Source: an uncultured Lachnospiraceae bacterium
Lineage (GTDB): Bacteria > Bacillota > Clostridia > Lachnospirales > Lachnospiraceae
NCBI GenBank assembly: GCA_910578085.1
Contig: CAJTPM010000032.1
Location: forward strand, 1-43,333
Reading direction: 5' to 3'
Length of the DNA: 43,333 bases
Of this stretch, positions 23,138 to 30,925 are shown in pieces. Made by a program: the position numbers and the translations under genes. Position 1 is the first letter of the stretch; the number at the start of each line of letters is the position of its first letter. Under the pieces are notes generated by a model that saw nothing but the letters and a program-made list of their open reading frames with translations, was not told the origin of the DNA and ran no database searches.

Positions 23138-23279
23138 ATTTATTCTGCTCCTCGCTGTGCGGATTTCCAAAATCCGTTATATCCAACATACATCTCTTTC
23201 TTCTGGCTTCATATCTGTAACTATCGGCTTTCTCATGCACAATTCGATTTCCCATCTGACATTCCGTCTCACCGTACCG

Positions 23280-24470
23280 TCAGGAGTTCTCCCCGAAATA
23301 CTCCACCTTACAGCCCCGTCTTTTCGCCAGTTCCCGGTATTCTTTCTCCTCTTTCCCGGTATCCTTCCGCATCAGTTCCACACAGACGCCGCTCTCCCGC
23401 AGCGTATTCGCCCTTGCAAGAGCTTTTACAAATGCAGCATCCTCATAAACCAGCAACGCCTGATTCTCCTTCACAGGTACAGTGAGTTTCTGGCTCGCCA
23501 TCGCCGTCATCAGATCGTCTAACACCACCACAAATCCCACGGCAGGCGCATCCTTCCCGAACGTCTTAAGCAGATTATCATATCTTCCGCCCTTTGCAAC
23601 AGCATCCCCCACCCCATAGGTGTAAGCCCGGAATGTCACGCCGGTATAATAATGATACTTGCTGAGCATGCCAAAATCAAAGGAAACATACTGCTGCGCT
23701 CCATAAACCGTCAACAGTTCATACAACTGTTTCAGTCTCTCCACCGCTTCCAGAGAACGCTCATTGGAAACAAGCTGCTCCGCCCTGTGAAGCACCTCCA
23801 CGGAACCGAACAACTCTGTTATCCTCAAAAAAGCCTCTCTGTATTCCTCTGCGATATGCTGCTGTTTCAGAATATCCTCCACGCCAAAAATATTCTTGCC
23901 GCTGACATTCTCCCGCAGGGCAAGTTCCGTCTCTTTTGTCAATCCCGCCGCCTCGCACAAGCCTCTGAAATAGTCCGCCTGGCCGATCGTCACCTGGAAC
24001 TGCAAAAGCCCTGCGTTCTTCAGACATCCAATGAGCATGGCGATCATCTCGGCATCCGCCTCCACGCTACCGTCCCCGATCAACTCCGCCCCCATCTGGG
24101 TTACCTCGCAAAGCTTCCCCTGCAAGCTGGAGATATTAGTAAAAGTATTCCCCGAATAGCAAAACCGGATCGGAAAAGTTTCCTCCATAAAATACTTTGC
24201 CGCACAGCGCGCCATGGACGGCGTAAAATCCGGCCGCAGTACCAAAGTATTTCCCTCTTTATCAAAAAATTTATACAGCTCCTTCGACGGAGTTGTACCG
24301 ATTTCCCTGGAAAACACATCAAAAAACTCAAAAGAGGGCGTCTGAATATCCTGATACCCGAAACTTTTAAGCTTCCCGTGGATCAGTTCCTCCAGTTTTA
24401 GTTTTCCCGCGTATTCCTTACCGTAAATATCTCTGACGCCTTCCGGCGTATGTAATAAATTCTGATTCAT
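23280..24470 (-). CDS. hisZ: ATP phosphoribosyltransferase regulatory subunit
   Basis: A 396-residue paralogue of the HisRS catalytic core (class II tRNA synthetase fold) without the anticodon-binding domain. Motifs are HTPEGVRDIYGKEY at the start, YQDIQTPSFEFFDVFSRE, LRPDFTPSMARCAAKYF (motif 2 region) and the degenerate C-terminal GGRYDNLLKTFG. HisZ binds short HisG, is needed for its activity and carries histidine feedback. It is the first gene of the his operon. The ATG is preceded by GAGGATGT. A TTGACA-17-TATAAT promoter starts about 90 nt upstream. Confidence 0.93.
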   Translation of the reverse strand: MNQNLLHTPEGVRDIYGKEYAGKLKLEELIHGKLKSFGYQDIQTPSFEFFDVFSREIGTTPSKELYKFFDKEGNTLVLRPDFTPSMARCAAKYFMEETFPIRFCYSGNTFTNISSLQGKLCEVTQMGAELIGDGSVEADAEMIAMLIGCLKNAGLLQFQVTIGQADYFRGLCEAAGLTKETELALRENVSGKNIFGVEDILKQQHIAEEYREAFLRITELFGSVEVLHRAEQLVSNERSLEAVERLKQLYELLTVYGAQQYVSFDFGMLSKYHYYTGVTFRAYTYGVGDAVAKGGRYDNLLKTFGKDAPAVGFVVVLDDLMTAMASQKLTVPVKENQALLVYEDAAFVKALARANTLRESGVCVELMRKDTGKEEKEYRELAKRRGCKVEYFGENS

Positions 24471-24529
24471 ACATCCTCACTTCCCACTGTATTCCTGATC
24501 CCACCGCTTTACCATGATACTGCAGTGTC

Positions 24530-24539
24530 GTGATATCAC
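24530..24539. promoter_or_regulatory. Palindrome in the his leader
   Basis: GTGATATCAC is a perfect 10-bp palindrome between the his promoter and hisZ, roughly 20-30 nt downstream of the expected transcription start. It may be a repressor site. No T-box or histidine-codon leader peptide was recognised. Confidence 0.35.
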
Positions 24540-24564
24540 ACCACCGTGTAAAATCAATGTATCA

Positions 24565-24593
24565 ATTATAAAAAATGAAAACATCCCTGTCAA
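24565..24593 (-). promoter_or_regulatory. His operon promoter
   Basis: On the minus strand a perfect TTGACA (24588-24593) and perfect TATAAT (24565-24570) are exactly 17 nt apart. The -35 box overlaps the stop codon of recU (24590-24592). The leader to the hisZ ATG is about 88 nt. Confidence 0.85.
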
Positions 24594-25123
24594 GCTCTGT
24601 CATCCAGATCCTTCTGCAGCATATCCAGATACGGTATCATGATCCCATGCTTCTGCGGAATAAAGTACTCCGGATTCAGCTCATCAAACCGAAAGCTTTT
24701 TCTGCCGCCTTTCAGTTTCCTGTCCCAGAAATAGTATAGCATCTCAAAAGGCAGATAATAAAACTGCTCTCTGTGGGTATAGTAGATCAGAAAAAACGCC
24801 ACGCCGCCCTGCTTTTCAAACTTTTGCATGAAATCCACCTGATGATCATGGATATTCTGCAGGGAAAAGGTATCCACAGCGCACTCTTTCGCATCGAAGC
24901 AGACAGGAATCCCCTGCACCGCCCCGATGTAGTCCACCGTACTCTTTTGATCAAAATAGGCAAGCGTGATATGCCTGGATTCCTTGTCCATTTTGATCGG
25001 CGTGATGGGCGTCGGTATCTTCTGGATCAGAGCCAGTCCTGCTTCCGCGTATCTCTCATTTGTTCTGTTGATCATGTCCTCCAGGGCTGAACCCCGAAGC
25101 CCTCTGCTCTTCCAGGTAGGCAT
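24590..25123 (-). CDS. recU: Holliday junction resolvase RecU
   Basis: A 177-residue RecU-type PD-(D/E)XK nuclease that resolves recombination junctions in Firmicutes. Recognisable features are WKSRGLRGSALEDMINRTNERY at the N-terminus, the catalytic pair STVDYIG (D64) and CFDAKEC (D77, K79), and FFLIYYTHREQFYYLPFEML. ATG 25123 (MPTWKSRG) matches the family start. The longer frame upstream has no family similarity. The ribosome site is weak. The 3' end overlaps the his promoter. It is the only gene between the PfkB remnant and the his operon. Confidence 0.88.
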   Translation of the reverse strand: MPTWKSRGLRGSALEDMINRTNERYAEAGLALIQKIPTPITPIKMDKESRHITLAYFDQKSTVDYIGAVQGIPVCFDAKECAVDTFSLQNIHDHQVDFMQKFEKQGGVAFFLIYYTHREQFYYLPFEMLYYFWDRKLKGGRKSFRFDELNPEYFIPQKHGIMIPYLDMLQKDLDDRA

Positions 25124-25265
25124 ATCTTTACTCACTTCTGTACTGTTTTCTGCATTCGTCAGGCTTGCGACAGCCAATGCACAGAAACAGATCCCACGGC
25201 TCTGAAAGGCCTTTCCATGCCTTAGAATACCCTTTCTGTTTATCACTGTGCTGTCACTTTTCACT

Positions 25266-25526
25266 TCACTGATTATACAGGATATCACCTTTAATTACAA
25301 GTTCAGAAAAAGACGGCACTTCCGCCGTCTTCACTTCCTCCACTGTCGGAATGGAATCCGCTGCTCCCATACGGGATACTGCAATGGCTGATGCCTTTGC
25401 ACACAATCTAAGCACTTCCCGTGCATCCGGAAACTTTTCCATCATCTTATTCGGTATCTTCTCAGATTCCTTTTCTCCTGAAATCTGGAAACCTTCTATC
25501 CCATTATAACAATTTGATCTATGAAA
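25266..25526 (-). pseudogene. C-terminal remnant of a PfkB-family carbohydrate kinase
   Basis: This otherwise gene-free stretch (25124-25547) keeps an 86-codon open frame without a start. Its end reads PDAREVLRLCAKASAIAVSR followed by MGAADSIPTVEEV, the typical last helix and 'GA-x-x-S-[IL]-P-T' tail of ribokinase/PfkB sugar kinases. Everything N-terminal to it is missing, including the anion-hole GAGD motif, and a stop (TAG, 25527-25529) closes the frame upstream. It is best read as a decayed gene fragment of no function, with a terminator hairpin inside it. Confidence 0.6.
25305..25331 (-). terminator. Intrinsic terminator downstream of the MATE gene
   Basis: On the minus strand AAGACGGC (25331-25324), a GGAAGT loop and GCCGTCTT (25317-25310) form a perfect 8-bp stem followed by a short T-run. 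It lies within the PfkB remnant and would end leftward transcripts from the MATE gene. Confidence 0.65.
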
Positions 25527-25547
25527 CTATTACACTGTCCTCAATTA

Positions 25548-26912
25548 TCAAATCCGCACTTTATAAATACGCACCTTCTTCTCAAGATACAGATAGGCGA
25601 TAATACAGATCACCACCGAGACCGCCGAACCGGTGACCGTGGCAAGGCCCATGGGAAACAGCGTGTCAGCAAACAGCTTAGAGGCAAGATAAGCAAGCGG
25701 AATACGCGCGCACACAATGGCAACTGCATTATGTAAAAAAGAAAGTCCCGACAGCCCTCTGGCACAAAAATATCCGCTGAAACAAAAATGTACTCCCGCA
25801 AACACACAGTCCCAGACATAACCGCGAAGATACTGACTGCCAAGGTGCACGACTTCCGGCTCTCCCCGGAAGATACCGACCACCGGCTCCGCGAAAAACT
25901 GCATCAGAAGCGCCGAAACAATTCCGAAAACCACTGCGGTCATCATCGCATATTTCAAAGTCTTCTTTGCCCGTTCCTTCTTTCCCGCGCCCATATTCTG
26001 CGCCGCTAACGCCGACACGGAAGAAAGAAGAGAGGACGGTACCAGAAACAGAATACCGATAATCTTTTCCACCACCCCCACTGCCGCCGCATCAAAAAGG
26101 CCTCTCCTGTTGGCGATCACCGTAATCAGCAAAAAGGATATCTGGATAAACCCGTCCTGTACCGCCACAGGGACACCGATCGCCAGAAGTTTTCCCATCA
26201 CGGCCCGTTTCGGCCTGAAATCCTCCCCGGACAGCCTGATATGCTGCATATTTCTATCCGTTTTGATACGGATGAGCGCCACCGCCACACTGATCGTCTG
26301 GGCAAGGGTAGTGCCAAGCGCTGCGCCCGCGGCCCCCATTCCCAGAGTCCCGATAAAAATAAAGTCCAGCACAATATTGGAAATACAGGCCACTGCAATA
26401 AAATACATGGGACTTTTAGAATCCCCCAACCCGCGAAAAATCGAACTGATAATATTGTAGGCCGTGATAAAGGGAATCCCGATAAAGCAGATCGTCAGAT
26501 AGGAGACCGTGCTTTCCACCGCTTCTGCCGGGGTGGACATTACCTTCACAATAGGATCAATGCACAGCATAAGCAGCACCGCCGCCACGACGGACAGGCT
26601 TAAAAACAGGACCACCGTATTGCCGATCGTCTCAAACACTCTCTTTTCATTCCTTGCCCCTACTTCATGACCGATGGAGACCGTGGTCCCCATGGCTAAC
26701 CCCACGATCATCACCGTTATCATATGCATGATCTGGCTGCCAATAGAGACAGCTGTGGTGCTCTCCACCGCATTAAACTGCCCTACAATATAAAGATCCG
26801 CCATGCCGTACAGCGTCTGCAGAAAATAGGAGAAAAAGTAGGGGATCGAAAAGGAAAGCAGTGTACCAAATACATTTCCCGTTGTCAGATCTGTTCTCAA
26901 TTCCTTTTTCAT
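25548..26912 (-). CDS. MATE-family efflux transporter
   Basis: A 454-residue, 12-helix MATE (DinF/NorM-like) exporter. Its N-terminus DLTTGNVFGTLLSFSIPYFF and the following QTLYGMADLYIVGQFN are typical of the Clostridial subfamily. The two homologous halves are visible (AVSIGSQIMHM and the later ALAAQNMGAGKKERAKKTL). It exports drugs or metabolites by cation antiport, with unknown substrate. AGGAGAG lies directly before the ATG. The ATG overlaps the stop of a short upstream frame, and a 27-codon small frame with a strong ribosome site also lies in the leader. Confidence 0.92.
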   Translation of the reverse strand: MKKELRTDLTTGNVFGTLLSFSIPYFFSYFLQTLYGMADLYIVGQFNAVESTTAVSIGSQIMHMITVMIVGLAMGTTVSIGHEVGARNEKRVFETIGNTVVLFLSLSVVAAVLLMLCIDPIVKVMSTPAEAVESTVSYLTICFIGIPFITAYNIISSIFRGLGDSKSPMYFIAVACISNIVLDFIFIGTLGMGAAGAALGTTLAQTISVAVALIRIKTDRNMQHIRLSGEDFRPKRAVMGKLLAIGVPVAVQDGFIQISFLLITVIANRRGLFDAAAVGVVEKIIGILFLVPSSLLSSVSALAAQNMGAGKKERAKKTLKYAMMTAVVFGIVSALLMQFFAEPVVGIFRGEPEVVHLGSQYLRGYVWDCVFAGVHFCFSGYFCARGLSGLSFLHNAVAIVCARIPLAYLASKLFADTLFPMGLATVTGSAVSVVICIIAYLYLEKKVRIYKVRI

Positions 26913-26997
26913 CTCTCCTGTTTCCTTTCCGGTATGGGCAGGTCATGAAATCTCTCTCCGATTTTTTCCGCCATGTTCTTTTGTGTTACTATTCCAG

Positions 26998-27078
26998 TTA
27001 TCGCTCCATAAACAAATCGAGCAGGGAAGATTTTCTTCCCCTACTCGCCGCGCAGGGGGCCTCCAGCTCTACTGACAT
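26998..27078 (-). CDS. Possible 26-residue leader peptide upstream of the MATE gene
   Basis: ATG at 27078 is preceded by GGGAGG at 4-nt spacing and opens a 26-codon frame (MSVELEAPCAASRGRKSSLL then DLFMER). A hairpin-forming stretch (GAGTAGGGGAAG / CTTCCCTGCTC) lies within it. It may be a regulatory leader peptide or part of a repeated intergenic element. No homologue is known to me. Confidence 0.3.
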   Translation of the reverse strand: MSVELEAPCAASRGRKSSLLDLFMER

Positions 27079-27102
27079 ACTTCCTCCCAATGCCCTTGCG
27101 CA

Positions 27103-28170
27103 TCAATAAAAGATTTTCCAATCCTCCGGCAAAGGCGCCGTCAGACATTTTCCGGACAGATACGCAAATTCCCCATCCGTCTCCGGAAATTCCACTCTGC
27201 AGGCGTGAAGGAGCTGATATTTAAATACCGCCTCTTCTTTCCTCCCCGGTTCCCATCCGTACTTTCTGTCTCCGATCACGGGGTGTCCGATCTGAGCCAA
27301 CTGCGCCCTGATCTGGTGGCTCTTTCCCGTTACCAGCAGAATTTCCAGTTTTGTACAATCCCTCTCTTTCAGATAAGAGAGCGGTTTTATCACTGTCTTA
27401 ATCCGTTTATATTCTTTTCCCGCCGCCGAATCTTCCAAAATCAGTCTCCGGTACGCCCTCTCCGAAAGGATCTTTGCCCGGTTTTTCTCCTCCTCTTTTT
27501 TCAGGTAACCATCCAGCGTGATCTCCTGTTCTATCCTTCCCTGCGTATAAGCCGTATAATATTTATGCAGACTCCGGTCTCTCAGGATCTCCGACAGAAA
27601 CTGACTGCTGCGGACGCTCTTCCCGCAGAGCACCAGTCCGCTGGTATTGCGGTCCAGACGGTTACACACCGACGGCCGGAAACGCGCAAGATGCGCCTCC
27701 GTGATCTCGCCCTTATCAAGCAGATAGCCGATCATCCATTCATTTAACGAAAGATCCGCCCTGTCCGCCTTCTGGGATAAAACGCCTGCGGGTTTATTCA
27801 GAACCAGAATGCTGTCATCCTCATAGATGACAGAAATATTTTTTAATGTATGGAAAGCTTCTCTTTGTCTCTCTCCAGCGCTTACCCGCCCCGCTATTTT
27901 GCTTTTCTCTCCATCTCTTATCTGCCCATTCTGCTTCTGTTCCGGCATTCCTCCGGAAAACTTCAAAAATGTCTCCTCCGAGAAAAACAGTTCCACGCTG
28001 TCGCCGGCGGCAACCACTTCGTTCCCCGCTGCCTTCTTTTCATTCAACGTGATATTTTTTTTGCGCAGCATCTTATAGAGGAAACCGCCCCCTGCCTTTG
28101 GCAGCAGCTTTTTCAAATATTTATCAAAACGCCATCCCGCTTCTTTTTCTGTTATCACAAACTTCTGCAT
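27103..28170 (-). CDS. RluA-family 23S rRNA pseudouridine synthase (RluC/RluD-like)
   Basis: A 355-residue protein. Residues about 12-70 form an S4 RNA-binding domain (RFDKYLKKLLPKAGGGFLYK, MLRKKNITLNEKK). Residues about 110-345 are the catalytic domain with ILVLNKPAGVLSQK and the catalytic aspartate in CNRLDRNTSGLVLCGKS. The usual HRLD histidine is Asn here, which also occurs in other members. KSHQIRAQLAQIGHPVIGDRKYG is the conserved late motif. It isomerises uridines in large-subunit rRNA or tRNA. The target site is not assignable. The ribosome site (AGAAAGAAG) is modest. It precedes the MATE gene region. Confidence 0.88.
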   Translation of the reverse strand: MQKFVITEKEAGWRFDKYLKKLLPKAGGGFLYKMLRKKNITLNEKKAAGNEVVAAGDSVELFFSEETFLKFSGGMPEQKQNGQIRDGEKSKIAGRVSAGERQREAFHTLKNISVIYEDDSILVLNKPAGVLSQKADRADLSLNEWMIGYLLDKGEITEAHLARFRPSVCNRLDRNTSGLVLCGKSVRSSQFLSEILRDRSLHKYYTAYTQGRIEQEITLDGYLKKEEEKNRAKILSERAYRRLILEDSAAGKEYKRIKTVIKPLSYLKERDCTKLEILLVTGKSHQIRAQLAQIGHPVIGDRKYGWEPGRKEEAVFKYQLLHACRVEFPETDGEFAYLSGKCLTAPLPEDWKIFY

Positions 28171-28299
28171 GTTTACTTCTTTCTGTAGGAATCACATTTT
28201 GCCATTCACTTGACTCACTGAGGTATCATATCTGCTATGATCACCACTTTTTATTCTCTTCACAGCAGTTACCGTCAGACCTTTTTCTAATTACCCCTG

Positions 28300-28872
28300 T
28301 CACAATGACAGATTCTCCATCAGTTCCAGCACTTTCTCATCATACTCTCTGTTGTCATCCATCTCCGACTCCTGCAAAGACTTCAATCTCTCCAGATATT
28401 TTCCCCTGTCATGAAAGATTTTCACTGTGATATCATGAAACCCGTTCTGGCCAAACAACGTCTTCAGATGCTGATAGCAGGCCGTCTCCTCAAATCCATC
28501 CTGTTCCGTGATGCCAACCATGGTTTTTCCCTTCATCACAAGATGGCTGATCTGAAAGTTTTTCGCATAACTGGTCAGATACAGGTCATACCGCTCTGCG
28601 AGTCCTACCGCCCTTTCACCGATGGCCGCTTTCATTTCAGAGGAGCATCCCTTCGCCCTGAAAAACATGATCATATTCACAGCGCTCTTGCTGGCGGGAA
28701 GGCAGCCCAAAACTGCCGCTAATGTCAGCAGATTTTTGTTGGTTTTTGTGGCAACATATCCCGCCACATAGAGCGCTGTGGAGATCCCGAACATCACAAG
28801 CGTCTTGATGATCTCCCATCTTCTCTGTCTGTCGATATATCCGTAGGTTCCTTTTTTGTTATTCCAGGGCAT
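28300..28872 (-). CDS. Conserved small membrane protein of unknown function
   Basis: A 190-residue protein with an N-terminal basic tail, two membrane helices at about 22-40 and 46-66 and a cytoplasmic C-terminal domain of about 120 residues (RAVGLAERYDLYLTSYAKNF, ITEQDGFEETACYQHLKTLF). I do not recognise the family. The pattern looks like a real, evolved protein. GAGG lies 7 nt before the ATG. It sits between the YgiQ gene and the pseudouridine synthase on the same strand and may be cotranscribed with them. Confidence 0.65.
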   Translation of the reverse strand: MPWNNKKGTYGYIDRQRRWEIIKTLVMFGISTALYVAGYVATKTNKNLLTLAAVLGCLPASKSAVNMIMFFRAKGCSSEMKAAIGERAVGLAERYDLYLTSYAKNFQISHLVMKGKTMVGITEQDGFEETACYQHLKTLFGQNGFHDITVKIFHDRGKYLERLKSLQESEMDDNREYDEKVLELMENLSL

Positions 28873-28930
28873 TATTCTACCTCTATCGCTTTCCTATTTC
28901 TTTTTTTGTCCTGCCTTTGCAACGCCGTTT

Positions 28931-30829
28931 TTATCCGTCACCGCAGTCTTTCTTTTTGCCTTTCCTCTTCTTTCTCTTACCGCCTGTCCTCTTTTTTCCG
29001 CTGTACTCCGCTCTCTCCTTACCTTGATCAGTACGCCGCATCTTTCTCGGTGGTATCAGACACTTCGGCCCAAAGCCGATCAGGTCCTCTCTGTGCACAG
29101 AAAGCAGGGCTTCCCGCACCAGCTCATAATTTTCCGGCCTTCTATACTGCATCAACGCCCGCTGCATGGCTTTCTCGTGGGGATTTTTCGCCACATACAC
29201 ACTCTCTCCGGTTCTTGGATCGATCCCCGTGTAGTACATCACCGTAGAGATCGTGGAGGGCGTCGGATAAAAATCCTGCACCTGTTCCGGCTGATGCCCC
29301 GTATCCCGCAGATACTCAGCTAACTCCACCGCATCTTTGATCTGCGCTCCCGGATGGGAACTCATCAGATAGGGCACCAGATACTGCTTTAATCCAAACT
29401 TTTTATTGTACTCCTCATACTTTCTGACAAACCTGTCATATATCTCCCGCTTCGGCTTGCCCATATAGTAGAGCACCCTGTCCGATATATGCTCCGGCGC
29501 CACCTTACACAGCCCGCTCACATGATATTGTATCATCTCTTTCAGGAATCTGTCACCCTTTTCCTGCAGCATATAATCAAACCGCACACCAGAACGGATA
29601 AACACTTTTTTCACACCGGACAGCTGGCGCAGTTTTTTTAACAGACTGCTGTAATCCTCGTGGCTGCTGTCCAAATTTTTGCAGGGTTCCGGGAACAGGC
29701 ATTGTCTGTTCTTACAGACGCCCGTCTGCAACTGTTTCTGACAGGAAGGGTGACGGAAATTTGCCGTGGGGCCGCCCACATCGTGAATGTAGCCTTTAAA
29801 GTCCGGCTGTCCTGTCATCCACTGTGCTTCCTTTAACAGGGATGCATGGCTGCGCACCTGCACGATCCGCCCCTGATGGAAGGTCAGGGCACAGAAGTTG
29901 CAGCCTCCGAAACACCCTCTGCAGCTGATCAGAGAAAATTTTATCTCCTCCACCGCCGGCACGCCGATGGATGGATACGGCGCGCGCATGTAGGGCAGAT
30001 CGTAGATATCGTCCATCTCCTGCACAGTGAGCGGCTCTGCCGGCGGATTCTGCACCACAAATACCTTGTTCGGATAAGGCTCCATCAGTGCTTTTCCCTG
30101 AAAAGGATCCGTGTTTTCATACTGCCGCATAAAGCTCTCCGCATAGAGCTTTTTCTCTTTTCTGCAGGCCTCGTAGTCAGGCAGAAGGAGCCCATCATAA
30201 ATGCCTGATATATCCTGCGTCCGGTAGACCGTCCCTTTGATAAAAGTGATATCCTTCACCGAGATCCCCGCATCTAGCGCCTCCGCGATCTCCACAATGC
30301 TTTTCTCCCCCATGCCATAGCTGATCAGGTCCGCCCCCGCATCCAACAGAATCGAGCGTTTATAGGAATCAGACCAGTAATCATAGTGGGCAAGCCGCCT
30401 GAGAGAAGCCTCTATCCCGCCCAGAATGATCGGTACATCTTTGTAGGTCCTGCGGATCAGGTTACTGTAGACCACGGCTGCATGGTCCGGCCTCTTTCCC
30501 GTCACACCGCCAGGCGTGTAGGCGTCCCGCTCCCGCCTCTTCTTTGAGACATAATAATGGTTCACCATGGAGTCCATATTGCCCGACGTTACTAAAAAGG
30601 CAAGGCGCGGCCGCCCCAAAACGGCAATGCTCCCGTCCTTTTTCCAGTCCGGCTGGGAGATAATGCCCACCGTAAAGCCGTGGGCCTGCAATACTCTGCT
30701 GATAATGGCATGGCCGAAAGAAGGATGATCCACATAGGCATCCCCGATCACATAGACAAAATCAAGCTGATCGATATGCTGTTTTTCCATATCCTCCCGG
30801 GAAACCGGGAGAAAACCTTCTGCCATCAT
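28931..30829 (-). CDS. ygiQ: YgiQ-family radical SAM protein
   Basis: A 632-residue YgiQ protein. The N-terminal domain (LDFVYVIGDAYVDHPSFGHA, IILGGIEASLRRLAHYDYW) resembles a cobalamin-binding-like fold. The radical SAM cluster motif CxxxCxxC is C306-F-G-G-C310-N-F-C313, followed by VRSHASLLKEA and FIRSGVRFDYML. The C-terminal tail is very basic (Lys/Arg/Gly). The chemistry of YgiQ proteins is not established. ATG 30829 fits AAAGG at 9 nt. ATG 30838 directly abuts the ribosome site. The length matches the family (600-700). Confidence 0.9.
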   Translation of the reverse strand: MMAEGFLPVSREDMEKQHIDQLDFVYVIGDAYVDHPSFGHAIISRVLQAHGFTVGIISQPDWKKDGSIAVLGRPRLAFLVTSGNMDSMVNHYYVSKKRRERDAYTPGGVTGKRPDHAAVVYSNLIRRTYKDVPIILGGIEASLRRLAHYDYWSDSYKRSILLDAGADLISYGMGEKSIVEIAEALDAGISVKDITFIKGTVYRTQDISGIYDGLLLPDYEACRKEKKLYAESFMRQYENTDPFQGKALMEPYPNKVFVVQNPPAEPLTVQEMDDIYDLPYMRAPYPSIGVPAVEEIKFSLISCRGCFGGCNFCALTFHQGRIVQVRSHASLLKEAQWMTGQPDFKGYIHDVGGPTANFRHPSCQKQLQTGVCKNRQCLFPEPCKNLDSSHEDYSSLLKKLRQLSGVKKVFIRSGVRFDYMLQEKGDRFLKEMIQYHVSGLCKVAPEHISDRVLYYMGKPKREIYDRFVRKYEEYNKKFGLKQYLVPYLMSSHPGAQIKDAVELAEYLRDTGHQPEQVQDFYPTPSTISTVMYYTGIDPRTGESVYVAKNPHEKAMQRALMQYRRPENYELVREALLSVHREDLIGFGPKCLIPPRKMRRTDQGKERAEYSGKKRTGGKRKKRKGKKKDCGDG

Positions 30830-30925
30830 ACTTTCCATCCTTTAAACTCTTCTTTGGTCATCCCCGTAACATCCGGCCATACCTGTCATATGCCGGACGA
30901 TATTCCTTTCCCCATCGGGCTAAAC

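Noticed and set aside
12002..24470. Genomic or defence island spanning the his region
   Set aside because: The his genes are core metabolism, and no integrase, att-like repeats or tRNA was found; only the hisD-hisB cassette looks accessory.
24471..24564. T-box or histidine-rich leader peptide before hisZ
   Set aside because: The leader is only about 90 nt, with no specifier/antiterminator signature and no run of His codons.
25124..25288. 55-residue N-terminal extension of RecU
   Set aside because: No similarity to the family and no ribosome site at the upstream start; MPTWKSRG at 25123 matches known RecU starts.
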